A stretch of DNA of 64,000 bases from UBA5364 sp050259235 (GCA_050259235.1 JBLNAG010000003.1:1-64000); one strand, 5' to 3'; counted from the stretch's first letter, positions 51,380 through 60,663 are shown. Made by a program: numbers and translations. Notes: generated by a model from the letters alone, not told the origin.

Positions 51380-51417
51380 CAAATTTTTTTATTAAATAAT
51401 GTTTTCGCACATTTTAA

Positions 51418-51440
51418 ATAAAAAAAGGGATAAATCCCTT
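51418..51440 (-). terminator. Intrinsic terminator of the bacteriocin operon
   Basis: The stem AAAGGGA-TTTA-TCCCTTT is followed by T-run on the minus strand, directly behind the last peptide gene. Confidence 0.8.
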
Positions 51441-51616
51441 TAAAAACAACCGTTACCAGTACTAATCGACCTTGCAAAGGTCCCAACATAAGTTCCATAA
51501 TGATATATTATTTCTATTAATGTTGTCAGTAAAGGTAAAATAAATGGTGTGAGCATTATAACTGTTATCGTAATGATATTTTTTTTATTCTTTTTTATAT
51601 AATCTAAAATGGACAT
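51440..51616 (-). CDS. Bacteriocin-operon hydrophobic peptide (58 aa; possible immunity or second toxin peptide)
   Basis: A 58-codon gene. The product begins MSILDYIKKNKKN, has a membrane helix (about 14-38, ITITVIMLTPFILPLL) and ends HYGTYVGTFARSISTGNGCF. There is no double-glycine leader. Its tail shares the pattern G-x-x-VGT-x-x-R-x-I...N-x-C with the tail of the 54-residue peptide before it. Its ATG overlaps the end of that gene by 13 bases, behind GGTGG, so translation is coupled. It could be an immunity protein that mimics the toxin or a leaderless partner. Confidence 0.65.
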   Translation of the reverse strand: MSILDYIKKNKKNIITITVIMLTPFILPLLTTLIEIIYHYGTYVGTFARSISTGNGCF

Positions 51617-51768
51617 AATTTATTTCCACCAATTCTTCTTATAGCAGTTCCTACACTTCTACCTAAATCTAGGATTGAATTAATACCACGTACTAAAGAG
51701 TTTATAAAAGTTCCAGAAACACTTACTCCACCTTCAATTAATAATAGTTCTTCCTTCTTTAATGTCAT
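51604..51768 (-). CDS. Double-glycine-leader bacteriocin precursor (54 aa)
   Basis: A 54-codon gene with AGGAGGAACA directly before the ATG. The leader MTLKKEELLLIEGG has the LxxxEL...GG form that C39-peptidase exporters cut. The predicted mature part is 40 residues, VSVSGTFINSLVRGINSILD followed by a basic LGRSVGTAIRRIGG stretch and a final CPF, amphipathic with GxxxG-like spacing. This fits a class II (two-peptide type) bacteriocin. The exporter with C39 domain lies in the same operon. Predicted, not matched to a known bacteriocin. Confidence 0.75.
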   Translation of the reverse strand: MTLKKEELLLIEGGVSVSGTFINSLVRGINSILDLGRSVGTAIRRIGGNKLCPF

Positions 51769-51839
51769 TGTTCCTCCTAATAATTTCTTTTCATATATAA
51801 TTACTTAATGTATGCATTCTCAAAAACTATAATATCATA

Positions 51840-51980
51840 CTATTTATTACATTTTAATGGTCTTACATAACCATCAATAACTCCAATTATAAATACAATT
51901 CCCGCACAGATCATTAATCCTATGCCAATTCCTCCACCAGTAATTTGTTGTAATTCATTTTTACTTAATTCATTCATCAT
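51840..51980 (-). CDS. Double-glycine-leader bacteriocin precursor (46 aa)
   Basis: A 46-codon gene. The leader MMNELSKNELQQITGG is a textbook double-glycine leader. The mature part is about 30 residues, GIGIGLMICAGIVFIIGVIDG then YVRPLKCNK, hydrophobic with a GxxxG-rich helix and a basic Cys-containing tail as in class IIb (Blp or lactobin/cerein) peptides. Its start codon overlaps the stop of the accessory gene in an ATGA. With the 54-residue peptide it may form a two-component bacteriocin. Confidence 0.75.
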   Translation of the reverse strand: MMNELSKNELQQITGGGIGIGLMICAGIVFIIGVIDGYVRPLKCNK

Positions 51981-52444
51981 TTCAACCCTTTCTTTACTTT
52001 TTTTATCAATTCTTTAAATAATGTTGTTTTTGGTAATTTTAGATTTATGTTTATTATATTGTTTTGAATAATCAAATTATCGTCTATATTACTTTCTATT
52101 GTAACTTCATAATACTTTTTTAGATTATCTCCTATATATGCAATATCACTTATACCTGTAATTTTATAACTATAATTTTCATTATTAATTATAAAATTAT
52201 TATTCAACAAAGGGATTTCATTTTCCTCCACCTGCATCTTAATATAGAAATCACTTTCAGTAATAATTACTCTACCTAAATATTTCTTGTATGGATTATA
52301 TTTATAAAAAATACTAATTAATAAAGCAAGTAAAATAACGAAGATAATTATAGTTAAATAAGAAAGGATATATAATGGTCGTTTTCTTTCTAAAATTAAA
52401 GATGAATTATAAAAAACATCAATAGTTTCCATTTTTACACACAT
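51977..52444 (-). CDS. Bacteriocin export accessory protein (HlyD/ComB-like, short)
   Basis: A protein of about 155 residues with one membrane helix (about residues 24-48) preceded by a cytoplasmic stretch, ETIDVFYNSSLILERKRPLYILSY, like the N-terminus of LagD/MesE/BlpB-type membrane fusion proteins. The outer part is a short beta-rich domain (GRVIITESDFYIKMQVEENEIPLL) without the long coiled coil of full-length proteins. The gene overlaps the end of the exporter gene, and its UGA stop overlaps the next ATG. It probably helps the exporter release peptides. It is shorter than usual for the family. Confidence 0.65.
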   Translation of the reverse strand: MCVKMETIDVFYNSSLILERKRPLYILSYLTIIIFVILLALLISIFYKYNPYKKYLGRVIITESDFYIKMQVEENEIPLLNNNFIINNENYSYKITGISDIAYIGDNLKKYYEVTIESNIDDNLIIQNNIININLKLPKTTLFKELIKKVKKGLK

Positions 52445-54500
52445 TTCTCTTTATCATTCCATTTTCTAATTCAATTACTTGATCATATAAATCCATATTT
52501 TCTAAGCGATGTGATACTACAATAATTGTTTTATTTTTATATTTATTGAAAATATTTTTTAAGATTTTTCTTTCTAAATTTATATCAACTTGATTTAATC
52601 CTTCATCTATTAATAAAGTTTTAAATGGTTTTAACAAAGTTCTACCTAAAACAATTCTTTGCATTTGACCACCTGAAATATTAAAGCCATTTTCCTCAAT
52701 AAGCATGTTATATCCTAAATTGTTATCCCTAATAATTTCATCTATATAGCATAATTTAGATATTTCTAAAAGTTGATTGTTACTTTTACAACCTGAAATA
52801 GTTAAATTATTATAAAGTGTATCAGTAAATAGCATTTCTTGCTGCGATATATAACTAATATCTTCCATATTCTTAATATCATTTATATCTACATTATTTA
52901 TATAAATACTATCCCGTTTGATAGGATAGTATTTTTTAATTAACTTCAGAATAGTACTCTTTCCACTTCCACTTCTACCTATAATTAAAACCTTATTATT
53001 AACTTTAATCTCAAAGTTAATATTTTTTAAAATCTCATTAACATTATCATAAGCATATGATAAATTGTTAAATCTAATATTACCGTTTATTTTATTTTCA
53101 ATAAAACCATTTTCCCTTTTATATATAAATATTTCTAATATCCTTTTCAAGGCATTCTTAGCTTCTTTTATGTTTATATCTAAATCAATAATATTTCTAA
53201 TTGGTTCTAAAAAATAAAATAAAATAGCATTAAAAGTTAGTAAACTACCTAATGTCATTTCTCCATCAATTATTAAAGAACAACCAATCAAAATTATTAT
53301 TATTTGACCCACATCATTTATTAATGATTTTAATAAAAATTGACTGTTTATTAAGTGATCAAATTTAAAATTATCTTTTAATAGTTTTACATACTTTTTT
53401 TCAAATTTATCTTTTATTTTATTACTTATGTTTAAACCTTTTACTACTTCAAATCCACTTATACTTTCAACTAAACAAGATGTTATTTCTGCCTTGTTTT
53501 TTTGAGCAACATTAATGTATTTATTTAATATATTTCGATATATAAAAACTATTAATATATATAATAATAAGATAGTAAATGATATTCCAAATAAAGTACT
53601 ATTAATATAATAGAGAGTAATTAAAGATATTAATGTTAATGGTAAATCAACAAAAAGATTTAACGCTACTTTACTAATCATTTCCCTTACAGAATAAAGA
53701 TCAGTAATCCTAGACAGTACTTCTCCTGTAGTTCTATTTCGATAATAATGATAAGGGAGTGAAATAATTTGCTTAAAAGTATTAGTAGTTAAAATCAAAT
53801 CGATCTTTTGATTAAGATAAATTAATAGTGTATTTCTAAAGAAAATTGTTATGTTCTTCAATATCAAAATGCTAGTAAAAATAATGAATAAAAATAACAA
53901 ATAATTCTTAGAGTAAGAAATACTATCTATCATATATTTGAAATAAAAAGATGAACCGATTGAAAATATTGTAATTAACAGAGAAAACATCCATATTTCA
54001 AATAGGTATTTTTTATAGGGGATAAGTATTGTTGTTATAAAATTTGTAACAGATTGTTTATTATGTATTGCAATTGGTTTAATTGGATATAAAACAATTA
54101 ATATTTTATTCCATATCTCATTAAATTCTTTAAATGTTATTTTTTTAATTTTATCAGCGGGATCGCCAATTATTATGTACTCTTTATTATAATTAATTTC
54201 ATATATAACCACATAATGTTTATAACTATTATTAATAGTAACATGAGCTATACATGGTAAGACTAAATTATGTTCACTTACTTCATTTAAGCTTGTCCTA
54301 ATTCCCTTAGCTTCAAATCCAAGTTCTTTAGCTGTTTCAATTAAATTATAAGCATTTGTACCACTCTTAGTAGTTTTAGTCATATCTCTTAATCTTTCTA
54401 AACTGATGTAACCACGGTAGTAAGTTATGATCATTGATAATGATGCACAACCACAATCTTTAATTCCTTCTTGTCTAATAAAAGGATATCTTTTAAGCAT
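52419..54500 (-). CDS. Peptidase-containing ABC transporter for bacteriocin maturation and export
   Basis: A 693-residue PCAT. The N-terminal C39 peptidase has Gln10, Cys16 (QEGIKDCGCASLSMI), His95 (SYKHYVVIYEI) and Asp113 (IGDPADK), the full catalytic set. A six-helix membrane domain spans about 160-440. The ATPase has Walker A IGRSGSGKST, signature NISGGQMQRIVLGR and Walker B TLLIDEGLNQVD. It cuts double-glycine leaders and exports the mature peptides. Three small genes downstream supply candidate substrates and immunity. It leads the operon. Confidence 0.93.
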   Translation of the reverse strand: MLKRYPFIRQEGIKDCGCASLSMIITYYRGYISLERLRDMTKTTKSGTNAYNLIETAKELGFEAKGIRTSLNEVSEHNLVLPCIAHVTINNSYKHYVVIYEINYNKEYIIIGDPADKIKKITFKEFNEIWNKILIVLYPIKPIAIHNKQSVTNFITTILIPYKKYLFEIWMFSLLITIFSIGSSFYFKYMIDSISYSKNYLLFLFIIFTSILILKNITIFFRNTLLIYLNQKIDLILTTNTFKQIISLPYHYYRNRTTGEVLSRITDLYSVREMISKVALNLFVDLPLTLISLITLYYINSTLFGISFTILLLYILIVFIYRNILNKYINVAQKNKAEITSCLVESISGFEVVKGLNISNKIKDKFEKKYVKLLKDNFKFDHLINSQFLLKSLINDVGQIIIILIGCSLIIDGEMTLGSLLTFNAILFYFLEPIRNIIDLDINIKEAKNALKRILEIFIYKRENGFIENKINGNIRFNNLSYAYDNVNEILKNINFEIKVNNKVLIIGRSGSGKSTILKLIKKYYPIKRDSIYINNVDINDIKNMEDISYISQQEMLFTDTLYNNLTISGCKSNNQLLEISKLCYIDEIIRDNNLGYNMLIEENGFNISGGQMQRIVLGRTLLKPFKTLLIDEGLNQVDINLERKILKNIFNKYKNKTIIVVSHRLENMDLYDQVIELENGMIKRNVCKNGNY

Positions 54501-54556
54501 ATCTCACCTCCTCACTAATATCATACTGAGAAGAGATGTAATATCCTTTTTAAAAT

Positions 54557-54592
54557 AAAAAAAACTTTTATTCAAAGTTTTTAATTTTTATA
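54557..54592 (-). terminator. Intrinsic terminator of rsmD
   Basis: The stem AAAAACTTT/AAAGTTTTT is followed by an A/T-rich run on the minus strand, overlapping the rsmD stop codon. Confidence 0.6.
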
Positions 54593-55120
54593 TATTTTAA
54601 TATATTTACTACCATATTTGCGTTCTTTCATTAAAGTTAAATCTTTATTATTTACTGCTTCCGTTTCATATTCACACATTACTACTCCGCCCATATTTAA
54701 TAATTTATATTCAACTATTTTATCTAATGAATCATTAATAAAATTATCCTTATATGGAGGATCTAAAAATATGATATCAAAAGTTATATTATTATCTTTA
54801 AAATGCTTTAATGCATCATGATAATCTTTTTGTAACATGTAAAATTCATCATCAACATTTAATGTTTTAATATTGTCATCTAGTACATCAATAGCCTTTA
54901 TATTGCTATCAACAAAATAGCAACTTTTTGCACCGTTACTTAAAAATTCAAGTCCTATTGATCCACTACCACTAAATAGATCTAAGCATATACTATCTTT
55001 TATTTTATTTTGAATCATCGCTATCATTGATTCCTTAATACGATCCATTGTTGGTCTTGTGCCTTCAATATCAAATCCTTTTATTTTACGTCCCTTATAT
55101 TTACCACTAATAATTCGCAT
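54581..55120 (-). CDS. rsmD: 16S rRNA (guanine966-N2)-methyltransferase RsmD
   Basis: A 179-residue Rossmann-fold methyltransferase: MRIISGKYKGRKI at the start, TRPTMDRIKESM, the SAM loop CLDLFSGSGSIGLE and the catalytic DIIFLDPPY motif. RsmD methylates N2 of G966 in 16S rRNA. It is followed upstream by ylbE and ylbD homologues, the same neighbourhood as ylbD-ylbE-ylbF-ylbG-rsmD of Bacillus. Confidence 0.95.
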   Translation of the reverse strand: MRIISGKYKGRKIKGFDIEGTRPTMDRIKESMIAMIQNKIKDSICLDLFSGSGSIGLEFLSNGAKSCYFVDSNIKAIDVLDDNIKTLNVDDEFYMLQKDYHDALKHFKDNNITFDIIFLDPPYKDNFINDSLDKIVEYKLLNMGGVVMCEYETEAVNNKDLTLMKERKYGSKYIKIYKN

Positions 55121-55132
55121 AATCCACCTCTT

Positions 55133-55354
55133 TTATTTTAATGATGTTATTATTGTTTGAAACATATCTATATATTCTAGTGCTCTACTAATACGATCGC
55201 CTGGTCTAAGTCGATAATTAGTTTTTACTTCTTCAACAAAGGTATTAAATAAATTTGGATTACGATTCAATATTTTATACCAATAAGATTTTTCTCTTAG
55301 ATATTTTAAATAATTGGGATTACTTTTTATCTTATATTGAATATCTAATGTCAT
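55133..55354 (-). CDS. ylbE: YlbE-like protein
   Basis: A 73-residue protein matching the short YlbE family: DIQYKIKSNPNYLKYLREKSYWYKILNRNP, with the tail YRLRPGDRISRALEYIDM. Function unknown; associated with sporulation genes in Bacillus. Start overlaps the ylbD stop and it sits 13 bases before rsmD. Confidence 0.85.
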   Translation of the reverse strand: MTLDIQYKIKSNPNYLKYLREKSYWYKILNRNPNLFNTFVEEVKTNYRLRPGDRISRALEYIDMFQTIITSLK

Positions 55355-55722
55355 TAATCATCAAAATGTTTATACAAAGGACGAGGCTTGTATTCCTCTT
55401 TTGGTGTAGTAGTAGTATCTTTTGAACTTAAATCTCCTAATACTCCTACCACCCTTTGTATATTATTAACTCCTTCTTGAACTGCATCCAAATTAATACC
55501 TTTTAACCAATTCAAAAATCCACCTAATGTTGCACCTGTTGCTACAGCTTGAACTGCTTCAGCACTTCTAGTACTACGATAGTCACTCCAAGCTGATTCT
55601 TCTTCACCATATAAGTTATACATTTCATAAAATTTTTGCCAAGTCATTTCATTATTTTTTACATATTTAATTAATGACGGATTTTTTTTGACAAACGCTT
55701 TAAATTCTTCTAAATTTCCCAT
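55354..55722 (-). CDS. ylbD: YlbD-like (spore coat-type) protein
   Basis: A protein of about 122 residues of the YlbD_coat family: MGNLEEFKAFVKKNPSLIKYVK, MTWQKFYEMYNLYGEEESAW, then a Gly/Ala segment and an Asp-rich disordered tail ending YKHFDD. In Bacillus YlbD is reported as a coat-associated protein. ATG 55720-55722 follows GGTGGTTATA. It leads ylbD-ylbE-rsmD. Confidence 0.85.
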   Translation of the reverse strand: MGNLEEFKAFVKKNPSLIKYVKNNEMTWQKFYEMYNLYGEEESAWSDYRSTRSAEAVQAVATGATLGGFLNWLKGINLDAVQEGVNNIQRVVGVLGDLSSKDTTTTPKEEYKPRPLYKHFDD

Positions 55723-55781
55723 TATAACCACCTATAATAATATATGAAATTATAACGAAATGTTTAAACATATTTGAAAAA

Positions 55782-57449
55782 TTATCGACGTCCGCCTCCT
55801 CCGCCCCCACCACGAGAGCCTCCGCCACCGCCAATACTACTGAATCCTCCACCACCACTACTACGACGTGAAGATATTATTTGGTTATTTCGTACCATAA
55901 TTCCAGTATACATATTAATATATCCAATATTATTATGGTTAATCGTTGTTTGTTCAGCAATATCAGGATATAGTTTCTTAAATTGTTGTTCAACTTCATC
56001 AGCTATTCCTAATAATTGAGCAAATATTAAATATTCCTCCCACAAATGAACAGAGATTACATTTTTTTCATTAATTAAGGTAAATTCTTTTAAATACCTT
56101 TTCAATCCTTGAAAAGCAATTGCTTCTTCCTTTATTTTATCCGTATATACATCTTTTTGATATGGAATAAAATTTAATGCTTTAGATGTTTCTTTTGTTA
56201 TTAAGCCTTCACTCTCAAATTTCATTTTCATATCTTTCTCAATTTTATTAAACCAATTATTGACAGTTGTATAGTTACTCATATACCATTTTGAAAATTC
56301 ATTTTTTTCAAGAGCTTTATTTCCCTTAGAAGCTTTAACAAACATATCATATAATTCTACTTCATAAACATTATCTGAGTAAAAAGGTTGTGATAAATCA
56401 ATAGCATTTTTATCACCTTTAGTGAAAAATCCACCTTCTACTTCGATGAAAGTTACTTTACTTTCTTTAACCCATTTTAATAAGATAGCACCAATTAAAT
56501 TAGACTTTTCAGTAACTAATCCACTTAATTTACCAATTGCATAAGCTCTAAATATATCTTTATTACATGGTATATCACGATAGTAATTAGTATCTTTTAT
56601 ATTAGGCAAAGTCATTTTAACATTAGTCTTTTTATAATAAATAAAGCTTCCTATTACCGCAGCAATAACTATTATAAATTGTATCACTACTATCAAAATA
56701 CTTAATATGACATACCAAATAGGAGTATTAGTTTCCACACCCACTTCAGCTTGTTTAAATAAATTATCAAAACTGTCATTAACATAATCAGTTGTATTAA
56801 AAGTATTACTTGGTAATTGAACTAAGAATGTTACATAATTAGAACTACTTAATTCTTTAGTATTTTTAAGAACGATATTACCATCAACAATATCGGCAAT
56901 TCCTTCATAACCATATCCCCAAAGAAGAGCTCCTATTTCTTTAAAGTTATGATCAGAGCTAATAGTTATCTCAACATTCTTTGGTGTTGGATTCATACCA
57001 TATGATATTAACCCAAAATATATTGCTTGAGCATCGTTATATTGTTGAACAAAATTGGTTATTTCATAACTTAGTACATATCTACGTTGACCAAAGTCTC
57101 CTACTCCCCAACATAGTTCAACACCACTGCCAGTATAAACAATACCACTTTTATTTTTCTTTTCTTCACGTGAAGCATTTATATTCCAATTATCTAAAAA
57201 TTGATAAATAGTACCTGTTTCATCGGTAACAACAAAGTTTTGTATTTCTGATGTTTGTAAGTTATCAAATACTTTATAATTTTCAGTACCAGAAGCAACT
57301 TCTGTATCCCATGTTTCTACAACATAAGCTCTACCATCATCATCAATAAAAACATCCATACTTATTTTATCAATACTGTCAGTATAAGCATTAATATTTA
57401 TAATATTTATAAAAAATAATACAACAAATAATCCAACTTTTTTAAACAT
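55782..57449 (-). CDS. DUF2207 membrane protein with Gly-rich tail
   Basis: A 555-residue protein. It has a signal peptide (MFKKVGLFVVLFFINIININA), an extracytoplasmic DUF2207 domain (IDKISMDVFIDDDGRAYVVETWD, ending near 225), a membrane helix at about 245-270, and a cytoplasmic region with a DUF2207-type helical domain. The last 30 residues are a Gly/Ser/Arg-rich tail (SSIGGGGGSRGGGGGGGRR) typical of the family. Function unknown; members are thought to be regulators or transport-associated. Transcribed alone. Confidence 0.88.
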   Translation of the reverse strand: MFKKVGLFVVLFFINIININAYTDSIDKISMDVFIDDDGRAYVVETWDTEVASGTENYKVFDNLQTSEIQNFVVTDETGTIYQFLDNWNINASREEKKNKSGIVYTGSGVELCWGVGDFGQRRYVLSYEITNFVQQYNDAQAIYFGLISYGMNPTPKNVEITISSDHNFKEIGALLWGYGYEGIADIVDGNIVLKNTKELSSSNYVTFLVQLPSNTFNTTDYVNDSFDNLFKQAEVGVETNTPIWYVILSILIVVIQFIIVIAAVIGSFIYYKKTNVKMTLPNIKDTNYYRDIPCNKDIFRAYAIGKLSGLVTEKSNLIGAILLKWVKESKVTFIEVEGGFFTKGDKNAIDLSQPFYSDNVYEVELYDMFVKASKGNKALEKNEFSKWYMSNYTTVNNWFNKIEKDMKMKFESEGLITKETSKALNFIPYQKDVYTDKIKEEAIAFQGLKRYLKEFTLINEKNVISVHLWEEYLIFAQLLGIADEVEQQFKKLYPDIAEQTTINHNNIGYINMYTGIMVRNNQIISSRRSSGGGGFSSIGGGGGSRGGGGGGGRR

Positions 57450-57504
57450 ATATATACTCCTCTACTATTAACAGTATATCAAAAATATCATTAAAAAGAT
57501 ATAA

Positions 57505-57535
57505 AAAAATTTAACCAAAAAGGTTAAATTTTAAA
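57505..57535 (-). terminator. Intrinsic terminator of parC
   Basis: The stem AAATTTAACC-AAAAA-GGTTAAATTT ends in T-rich sequence on the minus strand, at the parC stop codon. Confidence 0.75.
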
Positions 57536-60037
57536 GTCATCTAGAAAATCATCAATAGTCATAATTCTCTCATCAATTGTCTCTAAAGAGACTGGTTCTT
57601 CTTTTTCTTCTACTACTTCTTCTTTAATATTATCTTTTTTTGAAAGTGTTGATTCAATAAACACTTCTCTAATATTATCTTTTGATATATTTGAACCAGT
57701 TGAATAACGATCAGCAATTGGTAATTCAGTTGGTTTTATATAAATGATATCATTATCTGTTTTTAAACCTAACATATCTTTTGAATTAAAGATAAATGTT
57801 TTAAGAATATGATATGGATTAGTTTTAACATCTCTTACTAAAAGGATACCCTTACGAGCTCTCGTAGTTTTTTCAAACTCTGATATTTTTATTCTCTTAC
57901 CAGTATTCTTATCAGTAATAACCATTAAATATTCTGAATCATTGAATAATACTGAACTAACAACATAGTCATTTTTTAAATTAATTGATTTGACACCTGC
58001 TGCTTTAACACCAGTTGGACTAATTTCAGATGTATTATATCTTAAAGCATAACCATTTTTAGTAGCAACTAGGATATCTGTTCCATTACTATTTGTGATA
58101 CCAACTACTAAGTCATTATCTTTTAATTTAATAGCAATAATTGGTTTAGAATATCTTTGAACTTTAAATTCATCTAATTTAGTCTTTTTAATCATACCAT
58201 TCTTAGTAAATATTGTAATATATTCTTCTTGATCAAAGTCATATACTGGTAAACTACCAATGATATTTTCTTCTGGAGTAATTCTAACAATATTACTAAC
58301 ATGTTTACCTAATTCTTTCCATTTAAGGTCAGGTAATTCATGAACAGGAATATATAAATAATTACCTAAGTCAGTGAATAATAATAAGGTATCTGTTGTA
58401 TTCATTTCATATAATCCTATAACATAATCACTTTCTTTTACTAAAGTATCATCATCATTGGAATTATAACTTCTCTTAGATACTCTTTTAACATAACCTT
58501 CGTTTGTTACTATAACAATACAATCTTCCTTAGATATCATTAATGTGGTATCTATTTTTATTTCAGTTATTTCATCTTTGATTTCTGTTTTACGTTCAGT
58601 ACCATATTCTTTCTTAATCTTTCTTAATTCATCTTTAATAACTGATTTGAGTTTTTCAGGATCACTTAAAATAGCTTCTAATCCTTTTATTATTATATTT
58701 AGATTTCTTTGTTCTTCTAATAATTCTGTGACATCAGTATTTGTTAATTTATATAATTGTAAAAGAATAATAGCTTCTGCTTGTTCTTCAGTAAAAGCAT
58801 ATTCCACAATTAAATTATTTTTAGCATCAGCTCTGTTTTTACTTTTACGAATAGTAGCAATTACTTCATCTAATATTGATAAAGCTTTTACTAAACCTTC
58901 TACTATATGAACTCTTGCTTTAGCATGTTTTAAATCAAATTCTGTTCTTCTTGTAATTATTTCTTTTTGATGGGCAATATAAGCATCCAATATTGGTAAT
59001 ATTCCTAAAGTCATTGGACGATTATTAACAATTGAAACCATATTATAATTATAAGAAATTTGTAATTCAGTATTTTTTAATAAGTAATTTAAAATTAGTT
59101 CTTGATTACTATCTTCTTTTAAATCAATAACAATTCTTACTGGATTTTCACGATCTGATTCATCTCTTACTTCACTAATACCATCTATTTTTTTATCAAG
59201 TCTTATTTCATCAATTCGTTTTACTAAATTTCCTTTATTAACATCATAAGGAATTTCGGTAATAATAACTTGATCTAATTTCTTATTCTTTTCAATGTTT
59301 ATTTTAGCTCTGACAATAACCTTTCCACGGCCTGTTTCATAAGCATCTTTAATACCATTTTTTCCTTCAACAATCCCACCAGTTGGAAAATCTGGGCCTT
59401 TAACAATATCTAAAATAGTATCTAAATGACAATTAGGATTATCAATTCTCTTAACAGTTGCTTCAATTATTTCACTTAAATTATGAGGTGGAATATTAGT
59501 AGCATAACCTGCACTAATTCCATTTGTACCATTAACTAAAAGGTTAGGAAATTTTGATGGTAATACTGTTGGTTCCCAAAATGTATCTGCATAATTTGGT
59601 GCCCAAATAACTGTATCTTTTTCTAAATCCTTTAATAGTTCATTACTTATACTTGATAGTTTTGCTTCAGTATAACGATAGGCCGCAGCACTATCCCCGT
59701 CCATTGAACCATTATTACCATGAACATCTATTAAAATGGTATTTTGTTTCCACCATTGACTCATTCTAATCATTGCATCATAAATACTAGAATCCCCATG
59801 AGGATGGTATTTACCCATTACTTCTCCTACGGTTTCCCCACATTTTTTATATGATTTATCATAGGTATTTTTAGATTTGTACATTGCATATAAGATTCTT
59901 CTTTGAACAGGTTTTAATCCATCTCTTACATCAGGGATGGCACGATCTTGGATAATTGTCTTAGCATATCTTCCAAATCTTTCACCCATTATTTCTTCCA
60001 AAGCGTAATCATATATCTTTTTTAATACTTCTTGCAT
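57524..60037 (-). CDS. parC: DNA topoisomerase IV subunit A
   Basis: An 837-residue type II topoisomerase subunit. The breakage-reunion domain starts FGRYAKTIIQDRAIPDVRDGLKPVQRRIL, with the quinolone-resistance-determining region GKYHPHGDSSIYDAMIRMSQ and the active-site Tyr in AAYRYTEAKLS. C-terminal beta-pinwheel repeats follow. It relaxes and decatenates DNA with ParE. The gene pair is in the order parE, plsC, parC on the minus strand. It could be taken for GyrA, but adjacent parE favours ParC. Confidence 0.95.
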   Translation of the reverse strand: MQEVLKKIYDYALEEIMGERFGRYAKTIIQDRAIPDVRDGLKPVQRRILYAMYKSKNTYDKSYKKCGETVGEVMGKYHPHGDSSIYDAMIRMSQWWKQNTILIDVHGNNGSMDGDSAAAYRYTEAKLSSISNELLKDLEKDTVIWAPNYADTFWEPTVLPSKFPNLLVNGTNGISAGYATNIPPHNLSEIIEATVKRIDNPNCHLDTILDIVKGPDFPTGGIVEGKNGIKDAYETGRGKVIVRAKINIEKNKKLDQVIITEIPYDVNKGNLVKRIDEIRLDKKIDGISEVRDESDRENPVRIVIDLKEDSNQELILNYLLKNTELQISYNYNMVSIVNNRPMTLGILPILDAYIAHQKEIITRRTEFDLKHAKARVHIVEGLVKALSILDEVIATIRKSKNRADAKNNLIVEYAFTEEQAEAIILLQLYKLTNTDVTELLEEQRNLNIIIKGLEAILSDPEKLKSVIKDELRKIKKEYGTERKTEIKDEITEIKIDTTLMISKEDCIVIVTNEGYVKRVSKRSYNSNDDDTLVKESDYVIGLYEMNTTDTLLLFTDLGNYLYIPVHELPDLKWKELGKHVSNIVRITPEENIIGSLPVYDFDQEEYITIFTKNGMIKKTKLDEFKVQRYSKPIIAIKLKDNDLVVGITNSNGTDILVATKNGYALRYNTSEISPTGVKAAGVKSINLKNDYVVSSVLFNDSEYLMVITDKNTGKRIKISEFEKTTRARKGILLVRDVKTNPYHILKTFIFNSKDMLGLKTDNDIIYIKPTELPIADRYSTGSNISKDNIREVFIESTLSKKDNIKEEVVEEKEEPVSLETIDERIMTIDDFLDDFKI

Positions 60038-60059
60038 AGTCTCACCTAGTTAATTATAC

Positions 60060-60098
60060 CAAAAAAAAAGAGAGATTTAAAGCATTATCTCCTTTTTA
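60060..60098 (-). terminator. Probable terminator of plsC
   Basis: The stem AAAGGAGAT/ATCTCTCTT (with G-U pairs) and a long T-run on the minus strand overlap the plsC stop codon. Confidence 0.55.
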
Positions 60099-60663
60099 AT
60101 TCCATAACTTTGTTTCTAATATATTCAGTTGCTTCATCTGCTTTACAACCAGCAAACTGGATAGCTTCACCAAAGCGAAGAATTATTCCACTTCTAATGT
60201 GATATTCTCCACTTATTCCAAATGGTACGACAGGTGCTTTCATTCTAATGGCAAATGTTGCAGCCCCCTCATGAAAGGGTAGTAATTCTTCACCATTATT
60301 GCGATGACCTTCTGCAAATATTCCTAAAACTTCACCATTCCTTAAAGTAGCTAAACTTCTTTTTACTGCTTGAATATCGTTATTACCACGATCTACTGGG
60401 AAAGCTCCCATTTTCTGTGCCATTGTTGAAAGAACAGGTATCTTAAATATTTCTTTTTTACCCATTATTCTTACTTCACGTGGTGACGCATAATAAAGAA
60501 ATGGTATATCAATTATACTAATATGATTACCCACTAGAACAACAGGTCCTTCCTCTGGAATATTTTCTTCTCCTTCAACTCTTGCATCAAATATTGTCTT
60601 CATTGAAAAAGTACAACCAGCTTTAGCATTCTTATAAAAATTTTCTGAATATTCTTTTCCCAT
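60085..60663 (-). CDS. 1-acyl-sn-glycerol-3-phosphate acyltransferase PlsC-like
   Basis: A 192-residue acyltransferase with the H(x4)D catalytic motif in VGNHISIIDIPF, an RVNGxx-type AFPVDRGNND motif and FAEGHRNNGEELLPF. It adds the second acyl chain to lysophosphatidic acid at the membrane. It lies 11 bases after parE and 48 bases before parC, an unusual insertion between the two topoisomerase genes. Confidence 0.92.
   Translation of the reverse strand: MGKEYSENFYKNAKAGCTFSMKTIFDARVEGEENIPEEGPVVLVGNHISIIDIPFLYYASPREVRIMGKKEIFKIPVLSTMAQKMGAFPVDRGNNDIQAVKRSLATLRNGEVLGIFAEGHRNNGEELLPFHEGAATFAIRMKAPVVPFGISGEYHIRSGIILRFGEAIQFAGCKADEATEYIRNKVMELKRR

Noticed and set aside
55774..56019. Plus-strand Pro-rich frame opposite the DUF2207 gene
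   Set aside because: It is the complement of the Gly-codon-rich tail of the DUF2207 protein, with no ribosome binding site.
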